DNA of 64,000 nt from Pedococcus aerophilus (lineage in GTDB: Bacteria; Actinomycetota; Actinomycetes; Actinomycetales; Dermatophilaceae), in contig NZ_BAAARN010000001.1 of the NCBI RefSeq assembly GCF_039532215.1, positions 1,969,942 to 2,033,941 of the forward strand. Direction: 5' to 3'. Positions 9,204-18,205 of the stretch are shown in pieces (the stretch's first letter is position 1; every line of letters starts with the position of its first letter). The position numbers and the translations under genes are program-made. The notes beneath the pieces are model-generated. The model saw nothing but the letters and a program-made list of their open reading frames with translations, did not search any database and had not been told where the DNA came from.

Positions 9204-9386
9204 TCAGAAGAGCAGACCGGTGACGATGAGGGTCATCAGGGCGATGAGGGTGATGGCGCCGAGGAACAGGCTCCCCCCGATGTCGCGCTGCGACTCCTCG
9301 TAGGGGCGGTCGCTGTGCAGGTAGTCGTGGGGGTAGGTGTCGGGGTGGCCGCGACGGGCGCGAGTGCGGGTGGTGTTGGTGGTCAT
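9204..9386 (-). CDS. Small membrane protein
   Basis: This 60-residue protein starts at ATG (9386) behind GGAGAGGAGTGGC, a strong ribosome binding site. The first 38 residues are hydrophilic with Arg, Tyr and His; the C terminus (SLFLGAITLIALMTLIVTGLLF) is a single membrane helix ending at the stop, so it is tail-anchored. It sits under a palindromic AT-rich promoter region shared with the divergent MFS gene. No family is recognised. Confidence 0.65.
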   Translation of the reverse strand: MTTNTTRTRARRGHPDTYPHDYLHSDRPYEESQRDIGGSLFLGAITLIALMTLIVTGLLF

Positions 9387-9406
9387 GCCACTCCTCTCCT
9401 TTCGTT

Positions 9407-9425
9407 ACGATACGCACCGTATCGT
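9407..9425. promoter_or_regulatory. 8-3-8 palindromic operator between divergent small-protein and MFS genes
   Basis: ACGATACG (9407-9414), CAC, CGTATCGT (9418-9425) is a perfect palindrome in an otherwise GC-rich stretch, 20 bases upstream of the small membrane protein start and about 90 upstream of the MFS start. Size and spacing suit a TetR- or ArsR-type dimer. No regulator gene is adjacent. Confidence 0.5.
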
Positions 9426-9516
9426 ATCTTTCAGTGTCCGGCCACCCCGATGAGAAATCCTCTGCCGTCCGGTCTGCACCACTGACCGCACGACCCGTGA
9501 CGACGAGGATGACCCC

Positions 9517-10875
9517 ATGGCCACCGACCGGCTGCGCTGGAGCGACCCGTTCCTGCCGACCTTCCTCCAGCTGCTCGTCAACGTCCTGCTCGTGTCGGTC
9601 ATCAACTTCACGGTGTGGTTCGCCATCACGTTCTTCGTCTACCTCGAGACGAAGTCGGTGTTCGCGACCGGCATGATCGCCGGCATCTTCCTCGTGTCGA
9701 TCGTGGCGACCGGGATCTGGTTCGGCAGCCTCGTCGACCACCACCCGAAGAAGCTGGTGATGCAGGCGTCGGCCTTCGTCTCGCTCGGCTTCTACGCCCT
9801 GTGCTTCGCGATCTACCAGGTGACGCCGCGGGAGGAGTTCACCGACCCGACGAGCGGGCGGCTGTGGGTGTTCGTCGTGCTGCTCATGGCGGGCGTCATC
9901 GCGGGAAACCTGCGGACCATCGCCCTGCCGACCGTCGTCACCGCCCTGGTGCCCGAGGCCAAGCGCGACCGCGCCAACGGGCTCGTCGGGACGACCTCCG
10001 GCATCGCCTTCCTGGTCACCTCGGTCATCAGCGGCCTGCTCGTCGGCGCCAACGGCATGTTCGGCGTGCTCGTGCTGGCTCTCGTCGTGCTCGGCGCGGC
10101 CGTGGTCCACCTGCCGTTCGTCCGCGTCCCCGAGGCGGTCGAGCGCGCCGCCGACACCTCCGACCACAAGGTCGACCTGCGCGGCACGGTCGCCGTCGTC
10201 CGCGGCATCCCCGGGATGTTCGCCCTGATCGTCTTCTCGGCCATCAACAACTTCCTCGGCGGCGTCTTCATCGCCCTCATGGACGCCTACGGCCTGTCGA
10301 TGGTCTCGGTGCAGGCGTGGGGCCTGATCTGGGGAGCACTCAGCAGCGTGATGATCCTCGGCGGCCTGCTCATCACCCGAACCGGGCTCTCGTCCAACCC
10401 GGTCCGCCTGATCCTGCTCATCAACCTGGCGCTGTGGACCACCACGGTCGTCTTCCCGCTGCGCGACTCGATCATCTGGCTGACCGCGGGAATGGTCGTC
10501 TACATGGCGCTGATGCCCTACGTCGAGGCCGCCGAGCAGACGGTCCTGCAGAAGGTCGTCCCGTACGAGCGGCAGGGGCGAGTGTTCGGGTTCGCCCAGA
10601 GCGTGGAGCAGGCCGCCTCGCCCCTGACGGCGTTCCTCATCAGCCCGTTGGCGCAGTTCGCGTTCATCCCGTTCATGACCGATGGGCGCGGGGCGGACTG
10701 GATCGGCGGCTGGTTCGGCACCGGCCCCTCGCGGGGGATCGCGCTGGTGTTCGTCCTCAGCGCGGTGCTCGGCCTGGTGCTGACCGTGGCCGCGCTGGGC
10801 AGCCGCTACTACCGGGAGCTCAGCACGAGGTATGCCACCGCGCCAGAGCCCAGGGACGTCGCCGCAGCCCCCTGA
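9517..10875 (+). CDS. MFS transporter
   Basis: The 452-residue protein has about 12 hydrophobic helices. The loop between helices 2 and 3 (GSLVDHHPKKLVMQ) matches MFS motif A, and PEAKRDRANGLVGTTSGIAFLVTSVISGLL gives motif C-like Gly positions. EQTVLQKVVPYERQGRVFGFAQSVEQAASP is typical of the enterobactin-exporter/macrolide-efflux type group. The start is ATG (9517) after GAGGATGACCCC. Substrate unknown. A palindrome upstream suggests a repressor-controlled exporter. It ends in a long hairpin. Confidence 0.85.
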   Translation: MATDRLRWSDPFLPTFLQLLVNVLLVSVINFTVWFAITFFVYLETKSVFATGMIAGIFLVSIVATGIWFGSLVDHHPKKLVMQASAFVSLGFYALCFAIYQVTPREEFTDPTSGRLWVFVVLLMAGVIAGNLRTIALPTVVTALVPEAKRDRANGLVGTTSGIAFLVTSVISGLLVGANGMFGVLVLALVVLGAAVVHLPFVRVPEAVERAADTSDHKVDLRGTVAVVRGIPGMFALIVFSAINNFLGGVFIALMDAYGLSMVSVQAWGLIWGALSSVMILGGLLITRTGLSSNPVRLILLINLALWTTTVVFPLRDSIIWLTAGMVVYMALMPYVEAAEQTVLQKVVPYERQGRVFGFAQSVEQAASPLTAFLISPLAQFAFIPFMTDGRGADWIGGWFGTGPSRGIALVFVLSAVLGLVLTVAALGSRYYRELSTRYATAPEPRDVAAAP

Positions 10876-10881
10876 TCGAGA

Positions 10882-10929
10882 GTCTTTGAGCGATCCGACG
10901 CGTCATGACGCGCCGGATCGCTCGAAGAC
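10882..10929. terminator. Long terminator hairpin downstream of MFS gene
   Basis: Arms at 10882-10897 and 10914-10929 pair over 16 positions with one G-T wobble; the loop itself contains the palindrome GCGTCATGACGC. It lies between the convergent MFS and pirin genes. Confidence 0.75.
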
Positions 10930-10945
10930 CGCCAGAGCAGAGGGG

Positions 10946-10957
10946 GTATGGCGCGTG
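10946..10957 (+). repeat. Copy of intergenic 12-mer GTATGSCGCGTG
   Basis: GTATGGCGCGTG stands just outside the stop codon of the pirin gene. Other copies are at 5187-5198, 5204-5215 (inverted), 19598-19609 (inverted), 44344-44355 and 53906-53917. A shorter GTATGGCGC (25965-25973) abuts another stop codon. Confidence 0.6.
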
Positions 10958-10959
10958 GG

Positions 10960-11934
10960 TCAGGCGGTGCCGGAGACGTCACCGTGCGGGACGGGCTGGC
11001 CGAGGCGCCCGGCTTGGTAGTCCTCGAACGCCTGCACGAGCTCGGCGCGGTTGTTCATGACGAACGGACCAGCCCACGCGACGGGCTCGCGGATCGGCTG
11101 GCCACCGAGGACGAGCAGGTCGAGGCCTGCGGCATACCGCTCCTGCTGGGTGCGGGCCGAGGACACGCGCAGCGCGTCGCCCTTGCCGAGCACCGCGAGC
11201 TGGCCGGGGCCGATGGGCGTCTGGTCGGGACCGACGAACCCGTCACCGCTCATGACGTAGACGAGCGCGTTGAAGTCCTTGCGCCAGGGAAGGACCAGCT
11301 CGCCGCCGGGCGCCACGGTCGCGTGGACCATCGCCATCGGGGTGTGGGTCGAGCCGGGGCCGGTCACGCCACCGACCTCGCCGGCGATGACACGCACGAG
11401 CGAGCCGCCGTCGCTGGAGGTCAACAGGCCGACCTCGGAGGAACGCAGGTCCTGGTAGTGCGGGGCCTTGAGCTTGTCGACCTTGGGCAGGTTGACCCAG
11501 AGCTGGAAGCCGTGGAAGAGGCCCCCGCTGACGACGAGCTGCTCCGGCGGTGCCTCGATGTGCAGGATGCCCGAGCCGGCGGTCATCCACTGGGTGTCGC
11601 CGTTGGTGATGGTGCCGCCGCCGCCGAAGGAGTCCTGGTGGTCGAAGATGCCGTCGATGATGTAGGTGACGGTCTCGAAGCCGCGGTGCGGGTGCCACGG
11701 CGTGCCCTTGGGCTCACCGGGCGCGTACTCGACGGCCCCCATCTCGTCCATGTGGATGAACGGGTCGAGGTCGCGCAGGTCGACGCCCGCGAAGGCGCGC
11801 TTGACCGGGAAGCCCTCACCCTCCATACCGGACGGGGCGGTGGACACGGCACGGACCGGGCGCTGGACGGCCGTCGGAGCGGGCGCGGGGACGCGCGGCA
11901 GGACGGTCAGGTCGGCGACGGTGACAGCAGGCAT
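10960..11934 (-). CDS. Pirin family protein
   Basis: The 324-residue bicupin contains the pirin N-terminal motif with metal ligands (WHPHRGFETVTYIIDGIFDHQDSFG; TAGSGILHIEAPPEQ). The C-terminal cupin runs WRKDFNALVYVMSGDGFVG to YQAGRLGQPV. The start is ATG (11934) after GAGGAGAGTCCG. Bacterial pirins are iron-binding, some with quercetinase activity, some as redox-sensing partners; which applies here is open. The MarR gene upstream on the same strand ends 56 bases away, and a TTCAA direct repeat between them could be its operator. Confidence 0.9.
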   Translation of the reverse strand: MPAVTVADLTVLPRVPAPAPTAVQRPVRAVSTAPSGMEGEGFPVKRAFAGVDLRDLDPFIHMDEMGAVEYAPGEPKGTPWHPHRGFETVTYIIDGIFDHQDSFGGGGTITNGDTQWMTAGSGILHIEAPPEQLVVSGGLFHGFQLWVNLPKVDKLKAPHYQDLRSSEVGLLTSSDGGSLVRVIAGEVGGVTGPGSTHTPMAMVHATVAPGGELVLPWRKDFNALVYVMSGDGFVGPDQTPIGPGQLAVLGKGDALRVSSARTQQERYAAGLDLLVLGGQPIREPVAWAGPFVMNNRAELVQAFEDYQAGRLGQPVPHGDVSGTA

Positions 11935-11953
11935 CGGACTCTCCTCAAGATCG

Positions 11954-11965
11954 TTCAATATTCAA
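11954..11965. promoter_or_regulatory. Candidate MarR-type site upstream of the pirin gene
   Basis: TTCAATATTCAA holds a direct repeat of TTCAA around a central palindromic AATATT, in the only AT-rich stretch upstream of the pirin ribosome binding site. Position between the MarR gene and pirin suggests regulation. Confidence 0.35.
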
Positions 11966-11990
11966 CTATCCACCTCAACCACCGAGGACG

Positions 11991-12524
11991 TCAAGGTGTT
12001 CCCGGACCGGCGTCGTCGCTGCGAGCCCTCGAGGCGGCGTCCGTGGCATCGGTGAGGAACCGCAGGACGGTCTCACGCTCGGCCATCGAGTACGACCCGA
12101 TGGTCTCGCGCATCGTGGTGGCGATCGGCCCGAAGATCTCCAGCGCCACCCCCATCGCGTCATCGGTCATCTCGACCGAGACGCGGCGACGGTCGACCTC
12201 GCTGTGGGTGCGACGGACGTGACCGACCGACTCGAGGCGGCGCAGCATCGCCGAGGTGGCCGGTGGGCTCAGGCCCAGGGCGTGCGCCAGCTCCCCCGGC
12301 GACATCTCGCCGCCCGAGCGGCGCGCGTCGAGGACGTGGGCGAGGGCGTTGAGGTCGGTGCGGTGCAGCCCGACGGCGCCGCCCCGGGTGTCGATGTAGC
12401 GGTCCATCTCGGTGGTGAAGGCGCGCAGGGCGTCGATGATCTCCAGCGCCAGGGCGGGGCCTTTCGTGGGGCCCTGTGCGGGGCCCTCGGCGCCCCGGGG
12501 GCGCTGGGGCTGCGACGTCGACAT
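11991..12524 (-). CDS. MarR family transcriptional regulator
   Basis: The 177-residue protein has the winged helix of MarR: LTDLNALAHVL-type helix, GELAHALGLSPPATSAMLRRLESVGHVRRTHSEVDRRRVSVEMT. The first 25 residues are Pro/Gln-rich and divergent. The start is ATG (12524) after AGGAGGTCCG. It is divergent from an MMPL exporter, the classic arrangement of a MarR repressor and its efflux target, and upstream of a pirin. The effector is unknown. Confidence 0.9.
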   Translation of the reverse strand: MSTSQPQRPRGAEGPAQGPTKGPALALEIIDALRAFTTEMDRYIDTRGGAVGLHRTDLNALAHVLDARRSGGEMSPGELAHALGLSPPATSAMLRRLESVGHVRRTHSEVDRRRVSVEMTDDAMGVALEIFGPIATTMRETIGSYSMAERETVLRFLTDATDAASRARSDDAGPGTP

Positions 12525-12623
12525 CGGACCTCCTCGGTTCGCGGGACATTGTGCCGCACGGTACTGTTTCCATCGTAGAACTATTTGTTGGTAGAAGTGC
12601 AACAGACGCGATGGAGGAATGAC

Positions 12624-14756
12624 GTGGCTGGCGGACATGGCTTCTCGGGGGCGGGTCGAGCCCTCGGTGCTTTGGTGGGGCCTCGGGTCAAGTGGCTCGT
12701 CGTCGTGGTGGCAGTGCTCGTCTCGGCGGCGGCTTTCGCGTTCGCCGGGGAGCCCAAGGCGGTCTCCACCACCGCCGCCTCGCTCCCCGACAGCGCAGAG
12801 GCGGCGCAGGTCAGCGCCCTGCGCGCCCAGCTGCCGTCGAGCGGGGTGACCCCGGCGATCGTCGTCTACAAGTCGGCCTCGGGCACCGTCGACACCTCCG
12901 CGGTGGAGGCCTCCCGCGACCGCGGCATCGCCGCGGTCAAGGAGTGGGCGCCCACGGCGAGTGCCACCGCGAGCGGTGCACCGACCGGTGCGGGCGGCGA
13001 CTCGGCCGCCGGCGCCTCGGCCATCCCGCCGCAGGTGTCCCAGGACAAGACCACCGCACTGGTCATCATCCCGCTCGAGGCGGACCTTCCCGACGAGGCC
13101 AACTCGGAGGCGGTCGATGCGCTCCGCACCGCTGTCCGCGAGGGCCTGCCCGAGGGCCTGACCGCCACGGTCACCGGCGGGCCGGCCTTCGGCGCCGACA
13201 TCGGTGCGGTCTTCGACGGCGCCGACATCAAGCTCCTCGGCGCCACCGCGGGCGTCGTCGCGATCCTGCTGCTCATCACCTACCGCAGCCCGTGGCTGTG
13301 GCTCGTCCCCCTCACCGTCGTCGGCACCGGCGACCAGGTCGCGAGCAAGGCCCTGTCCGCCCTCTCGCGGGTCAGCGAGGTCCGCGCCGACGGCGCCGTC
13401 ACCGGGATCACCTCGGTGCTCGTCTTCGGTGCCGGCACCAACTACGCGCTGCTCATCATCGCCCGCTACCGCGAGGAGCTGCGCCGCACCGAGGACCGCC
13501 ACGAGGCGATGCGTGCCGCCCTTGGTTCGGCAGCGCCGGCCGTCCTCGCCAGTGGCGGCACCGTGATCCTCGCGCTGCTCAGCCTCGGGTTCGCCAAGGA
13601 CCCGTTCGCCCAGTCCCTGGGATACGCCGGCGCCATGGGCATCGCGATCGCCCTCGCCTACGCCCTGCTCGTCCTGCCCGCCGCGATGGTGCTCTTCGGC
13701 CGGCGGCTGTTCTGGCCGTTCGTCCCCCGCGTGGGGACCGACGACCCTAGCCACGCCGGCGTATGGCGCCGCCTGGGCGACGCGGTCACCCGCCGTCCCG
13801 TCGTGGTCGGCCTCGCCTCGGTCGTCACCCTGGCGATCCTCGCCCTCGGCGGCCTGAACCTGTCGGTCGGGCAGTCGCCGAACGAGCAGTTCCTCGACAA
13901 GCCCGAGGCCGTCGTCGGCCAGGAGCAGCTCGCCTCGGCCTTCCCAGCCGGCACGAGCCAGCCCACCATCGTCATCGCCAAGGCCTCGGCCACCGACGCC
14001 GTCACCACCGCCGCCAAGGGTGTCGAGGGTGTGCAGCAGGTTCGGGCGTCCGGGGGTGACGACGACCTCGTCGAGCTGAGCGTGGTCCTCGACGCCTCCC
14101 CGGGGACGACCCAGGCCTTCGACCAGGTCCGCGCCCTCCGGACGGCCGTCCACGACGTGCCGGACGCGCAGGCCCTCGTCGGCGGTCCCGACGCCGAGGC
14201 CCTGGACTCGCGCACCACGGCCGACCGCGACCGGCTGCTGCTGTTCCCGCTCATCCTCGGGATCGTCGTCGTGGTGCTGCTGCTCCTGCTCCGCTCGGTC
14301 GTGGCGGCTCTGGTCCTCGTGGCCACCGTGGTCGCGACCTACGTCGCGAGCATGGGCGCGAGCTGGTTCGCGTTCCAGAACCTGCTCGACTACCCCCCGC
14401 TGGCCGTCACCACGCCCCTGCTGGCGTTCTTGTTCCTCGTGGCCCTCGGCGTCGACTACAACATCTTCCTCACGACCCGGGCCCGCGAGGAGGCCGCCGG
14501 TGGCTCGCACGCCCGCGAGTCCATCGTCACCGCCCTGGCCGTCACCGGTGGCGTCATCACCAGCGCCGGCATCCTGCTGGCTGCGGTGTTCGCCGTCCTC
14601 GGCGTGCTGCCGCTGGTGCAGCTGGCCCAGATCGGCGTCATCGTCGGGTTCGGCGTGCTGCTCGACACGCTGCTGGTCCGCTCGGTCCTCGTGCCGGCCG
14701 TGGTCAGCCTGCTCGGCGAGAAGTTCTGGTGGCCCAGCCACCCCGCCGACCGCTGA
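12624..14756 (+). CDS. MMPL family RND-type exporter
   Basis: The 710-residue protein has two repeats of one helix, an extracytoplasmic domain and five helices. The proton-relay helices read VFGAGTNYALLIIARYREELRRTED in the first half and VALGVDYNIFLTTRAREEAAGGSHARES in the second. The start is GTG (12624) because GGAGG (12613-12617) is correctly spaced; an in-frame earlier start at 12585 lacks one. MMPL proteins export lipids, siderophores or drugs. Control by the divergent MarR gene suggests a toxic or signalling compound. Confidence 0.9.
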   Translation: MAGGHGFSGAGRALGALVGPRVKWLVVVVAVLVSAAAFAFAGEPKAVSTTAASLPDSAEAAQVSALRAQLPSSGVTPAIVVYKSASGTVDTSAVEASRDRGIAAVKEWAPTASATASGAPTGAGGDSAAGASAIPPQVSQDKTTALVIIPLEADLPDEANSEAVDALRTAVREGLPEGLTATVTGGPAFGADIGAVFDGADIKLLGATAGVVAILLLITYRSPWLWLVPLTVVGTGDQVASKALSALSRVSEVRADGAVTGITSVLVFGAGTNYALLIIARYREELRRTEDRHEAMRAALGSAAPAVLASGGTVILALLSLGFAKDPFAQSLGYAGAMGIAIALAYALLVLPAAMVLFGRRLFWPFVPRVGTDDPSHAGVWRRLGDAVTRRPVVVGLASVVTLAILALGGLNLSVGQSPNEQFLDKPEAVVGQEQLASAFPAGTSQPTIVIAKASATDAVTTAAKGVEGVQQVRASGGDDDLVELSVVLDASPGTTQAFDQVRALRTAVHDVPDAQALVGGPDAEALDSRTTADRDRLLLFPLILGIVVVVLLLLLRSVVAALVLVATVVATYVASMGASWFAFQNLLDYPPLAVTTPLLAFLFLVALGVDYNIFLTTRAREEAAGGSHARESIVTALAVTGGVITSAGILLAAVFAVLGVLPLVQLAQIGVIVGFGVLLDTLLVRSVLVPAVVSLLGEKFWWPSHPADR

Positions 14757-14773
14757 GATCCCTTCACCGATTC

Positions 14774-14811
14774 GAGGTCAACGCGCCGCGATCTGCCGGC
14801 GCGTTGAACTC
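14774..14811. terminator. Hairpin between convergent MMPL and acyl-CoA synthetase genes
   Basis: Arms at 14774-14788 and 14797-14811 pair at 14 of 15 positions around an 8-base loop. Confidence 0.7.
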
Positions 14812-14835
14812 GACCGGGGGGAGGGGGCGGTGGGT

Positions 14836-16464
14836 TCAGCTGCTGAGGCCCAGGTCCGCGACTGACTTCTCGCGCATCTCGACCTTGCGCACCTTGCCCG
14901 TCACGGTCATCGGGAACTCGTCGACGACCGTGACGTAGCGCGGGATCTTGTAGTGCGCGAGCTTGCCGGTCGAGAACGCGCGGACGGCCTCGGCATCCAG
15001 CGGCTCGGCCCCCTCGCGCATCCGGATCCAGGCGCAGAGCTCCTCGCCGTACTTCTCGTCCGGCACCCCGATGACCTGGGCGTCGAGGATGTCGGGGTGC
15101 GTGTAGAGGAACTCCTCGATCTCGCGCGGGTAGATGTTCTCCCCACCGCGGATCACCATGTCCTTGATGCGACCGGTGATCTGCACGTACCCCGACTCGT
15201 CCATCACCGCGACGTCGCCGGTGTGCATCCACCCGTCGACCAGCACCTCGTCGGTCTTGTCCTGCTGCTCCCAGTACCCGAGCATCACCGAGTACCCCTT
15301 GGTGCAGAACTCCCCCGCCTCGCCTCGCGGCAGCGTCTCTCCCGAGACCGGGTCGACGACCTTGATCTCCAGGTGCGGACCGACCCGGCCGACCGTCCCG
15401 ACCTTCTGCTCGAAGGTGTCGTCGGTGCGGTTCTGGGTCGAGACCGGCGAGGTCTCGGTCATGCCGTAGGCGATGGTCACCTCGGTGATCCCCGCCTCGA
15501 TGAGCTTGGTCATCATCGTTGCAGGACAAGGGGATCCGGCCATGATGCCGGTCCTCACCGAGGAGAGGTCGTATGACGCGAAGTCAGGGAGCGCCCACTC
15601 CGCGATGAACATCGTGGGCACGCCGTACAGCGACGTGCACTTCTCGTCAGCCGTCGCCCGCAACGTCGCGGCGGGGTCGAACCCCGGTGCGGGGATGACC
15701 ATGGCCGCGCCGTGGGTGGTGCACGCGAGGTTGCCCATGACCATGCCGAAGCAGTGGTAGAACGGCACCGGGATGCAGACCCGGTCGGCCTCGGTGTAGC
15801 GGCAGAGCTCGCCGACGAAGAAGCCGTTGTTGAGGATGTTGCGGTGGGACAGGGTCGCGCCCTTGGGGAAGCCGGTCGTGCCCGACGTGTACTGGATGTT
15901 GATGGGGTCGTTGCGGTCGAGCCCGGCCTGGACCTCGGCGACCTGCTCCGGCGTCACCTCGTCGGCACGAGCCAGCAGGGCGTCCCAGCTCTCCCTGCCC
16001 AGGACGTAGGCGCCCACGACGTCGGGGCAGCTGGCGCGCACCTCGTCGAACATCGCCACGTAGTCGCTCGACTTGAACGACTCGGCGAGGAACAGGTGGG
16101 AGATCCCAGCCTGCTTGAGGACGAACTCGAGCTCGTGGGTCCGGTAGCTCGGGTTGATGTTGACCAGGATCGAGCCGATCTTCGCCGTGGCGTACTGCAC
16201 CACCGTCCACTGCGCGCAGTTCGGCGCCCAGATCCCGACCCGGTCGCCCTTGGCCACCCCGGCGGCGAGCAGCGCCCGGGCGAGGCGCTCGACCTCGGCG
16301 CCGAACTCCGCATACGTCCAACGGATCCCCTGCGCCACGTCGACGAGGGCGTCGCGCTCCCCGAAGCGCGCGACCGTCGCGTCCAGGTTGTCGGGGATGG
16401 TCTGCTCGAGCAGCGGGACGTCGGTCTCGCCGACGGCGTGCGACAGCGTTGTCATGGGTGCCAT
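14836..16464 (-). CDS. Acyl-CoA synthetase, AMP-binding (FadD type)
   Basis: The 542-residue adenylating enzyme activates a carboxylic acid with ATP and joins it to CoA. Motif order is complete: YTSGTTGFPKGATLSH (P-loop), IAYGMTETSP (substrate/AMP site), DGWMHTGDVAVMDESGYVQITGRIKDMVIRGGENIYPREIE (hinge) and the catalytic Lys in TVTGKVRKVEMR near the C terminus. Sequence style is that of medium/long-chain fatty acyl-CoA ligases. The start is ATG (16464) after GAGAGGATGGG; a second ATG lies three codons in. It faces a divergent ABC-F gene and may work in fatty acid catabolism. Confidence 0.93.
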   Translation of the reverse strand: MAPMTTLSHAVGETDVPLLEQTIPDNLDATVARFGERDALVDVAQGIRWTYAEFGAEVERLARALLAAGVAKGDRVGIWAPNCAQWTVVQYATAKIGSILVNINPSYRTHELEFVLKQAGISHLFLAESFKSSDYVAMFDEVRASCPDVVGAYVLGRESWDALLARADEVTPEQVAEVQAGLDRNDPINIQYTSGTTGFPKGATLSHRNILNNGFFVGELCRYTEADRVCIPVPFYHCFGMVMGNLACTTHGAAMVIPAPGFDPAATLRATADEKCTSLYGVPTMFIAEWALPDFASYDLSSVRTGIMAGSPCPATMMTKLIEAGITEVTIAYGMTETSPVSTQNRTDDTFEQKVGTVGRVGPHLEIKVVDPVSGETLPRGEAGEFCTKGYSVMLGYWEQQDKTDEVLVDGWMHTGDVAVMDESGYVQITGRIKDMVIRGGENIYPREIEEFLYTHPDILDAQVIGVPDEKYGEELCAWIRMREGAEPLDAEAVRAFSTGKLAHYKIPRYVTVVDEFPMTVTGKVRKVEMREKSVADLGLSS

Positions 16465-16567
16465 CCCATCCTCTCGACGTCCGGCGCACAACCCCGTGCC
16501 GCAAGCGATCGTCCGACGCAAACCGGGTGTCGACGAACGGTCGTGAGCAGGTAGCGTCACCGGCGAC

Positions 16568-18205
16568 ATGAGCACCACTCTCAAGGCTTCTGGCCTCGCC
16601 GCCGGCCACGGCGCCCGCGCCCTGTTCTCGGACCTCGACCTCATCGTCGCGCCGGGTGACGTCGTGGGTCTCGTCGGTGCCAACGGCGCAGGCAAGTCCA
16701 CGCTGCTGCGGCTCCTCGCCGGGGAGGACGAGCCCGAGGACGGCAGCGTCGCGCTCACCCCGGCGAGCGCGACCGTCGGGCACCTGCCGCAGGAACCCGA
16801 GCGGCGCGAGGGCGAGACCATCGCCGCCTTCATCGGTCGGCGGACCGGCGTCACCGCTGCCGAGACCGCGATGAACACCGCCGCCGAGGCCCTCGCCGAC
16901 CCTGCGCCCGGCGCCGACGACCGGTATGCCGCGGCGCTGGAGACGTGGCTCGCGCTCGGCGGTGCGGACCTCGACGAACGGTCCGCTGCGACAGCGGCCT
17001 CGCTGGGGCTCGGCGTCGACCTCAGCACCCCGATGACCGCGCTCTCGGGTGGGCAGGCAGCCCGGGCGGGCCTCGCAGCGCTGCTGCTGTCGCGCTACGA
17101 CGTGCTGCTGCTCGACGAGCCCACGAACGACCTCGACCTCGACGGGCTGGAGCGGCTGGAGCAGTTCGTCAGCGGCCTGCGCAGCCCGGCGGTCATCATC
17201 AGCCACGACCGGGAGTTCCTCGCGCGCACCGTGACCCGGGTCGTCGAGCTGGACCTCGCCCAGCAGCAGGTCGCCGTCTACGAGGGCGGGTACGACAGCT
17301 ACCTGGCCGAGCGCGAGGTGGCCCGTCGGCACGCCCGTGAGGCCTACGACGAGTACGCCGGGACCGTGAGCGGGCTCGAGGACCGAGCGCGGATGCAGCG
17401 GAACTGGATGACCGTCGGTGTCCGCAACGCCCGGCGCAAGAAGCCCGACAACGACAAGATCGGTGCCGCGTTCCGCCAGGACTCCGCCGAGAAGCAGGCA
17501 GCCAAGGCGCGTCAGACCGAGCGGATGATTGAACGGCTCGAGGTCGTCGAGGAGCCCCGCAAGGAGTGGGAGCTGCGCATGACCATCGCGGCGGCGCCGC
17601 GCTCGGGGTCGGTGGTGGCCAGCGCCTCCGGTGCGGTCGTGCGTCGCGGCGACTTCACGCTCGGGCCCGTCGACGCCCAGGTCGACTGGGCCGACCGCGT
17701 CGTCATCACCGGCGCCAACGGCTCGGGCAAGACCACCCTGCTCGGGGTCCTCCTCGGGACGATTCCCGTCGACGAGGGGTCGGCCGGGCTCGGCTCGTCG
17801 GTCCGGCTCGGCGAGGTCGACCAGGCGCGCGGACTGTTCCTCGGGCCGCAGACGTTGGCGCGGGCGTTCGGCGAGGCGCTGCCGGAGTGGCCGGATGCCG
17901 ACGTGCGGACACTGCTCGCGAAGTTCGGCCTCGGCGCGGAGCACGTCCACCGGCCGGCCGAGTCGCTGTCCCCCGGCGAACGCACCCGGGCCGCCCTCGC
18001 TCTCCTGCAGGCTCGCGAGGTCAACCTCCTCGTCCTCGACGAACCCACCAACCACCTGGACCTGCCTGCCATCGAGCAGCTGGAGCAGGCGCTCGACTCG
18101 TTCGGCGGCACCGTGCTGCTCGTGACGCACGACCGGCGGATGCTGGCCGACGTCAACGCGACCCGGCGCTGGCACGTCGAGGCCGGAAGGGTCACCGAGC
18201 TCTAG
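16568..18205 (+). CDS. ABC-F family ATPase (ribosome-associated)
   Basis: The 545-residue protein has two ABC ATPase domains and no membrane segment. Domain 1: Walker A GANGAGKST (near residue 38), LSGGQAARAGLA, LLLDEPTNDLD. Domain 2: GANGSGKTT, LSPGERTRAALAL, LVLDEPTNHLD. The linker between them carries the Arg/Lys-rich coiled region (RRHAREAYDEYAGTVSGLEDRARMQRN) that reaches into the ribosome in ABC-F proteins. Members either regulate translation or protect ribosomes from antibiotics; which applies here is undecided. No ribosome binding site is visible. Confidence 0.9.
   Translation: MSTTLKASGLAAGHGARALFSDLDLIVAPGDVVGLVGANGAGKSTLLRLLAGEDEPEDGSVALTPASATVGHLPQEPERREGETIAAFIGRRTGVTAAETAMNTAAEALADPAPGADDRYAAALETWLALGGADLDERSAATAASLGLGVDLSTPMTALSGGQAARAGLAALLLSRYDVLLLDEPTNDLDLDGLERLEQFVSGLRSPAVIISHDREFLARTVTRVVELDLAQQQVAVYEGGYDSYLAEREVARRHAREAYDEYAGTVSGLEDRARMQRNWMTVGVRNARRKKPDNDKIGAAFRQDSAEKQAAKARQTERMIERLEVVEEPRKEWELRMTIAAAPRSGSVVASASGAVVRRGDFTLGPVDAQVDWADRVVITGANGSGKTTLLGVLLGTIPVDEGSAGLGSSVRLGEVDQARGLFLGPQTLARAFGEALPEWPDADVRTLLAKFGLGAEHVHRPAESLSPGERTRAALALLQAREVNLLVLDEPTNHLDLPAIEQLEQALDSFGGTVLLVTHDRRMLADVNATRRWHVEAGRVTEL

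Noticed and set aside
12585-12623. N-terminal extension of the MMPL protein from ATG 12585
   Set aside because: No ribosome binding site for it, whereas GGAGG is ideally spaced for GTG 12624, and the extension overlaps probable MarR sites.
11991-14741. Very long minus-strand ORF (916 codons) through the MMPL gene
   Set aside because: Only its last 177 codons (MarR) are coherent; the rest is Asp/Glu/Arg/Gly-rich antisense of the MMPL gene, common in high-GC DNA.
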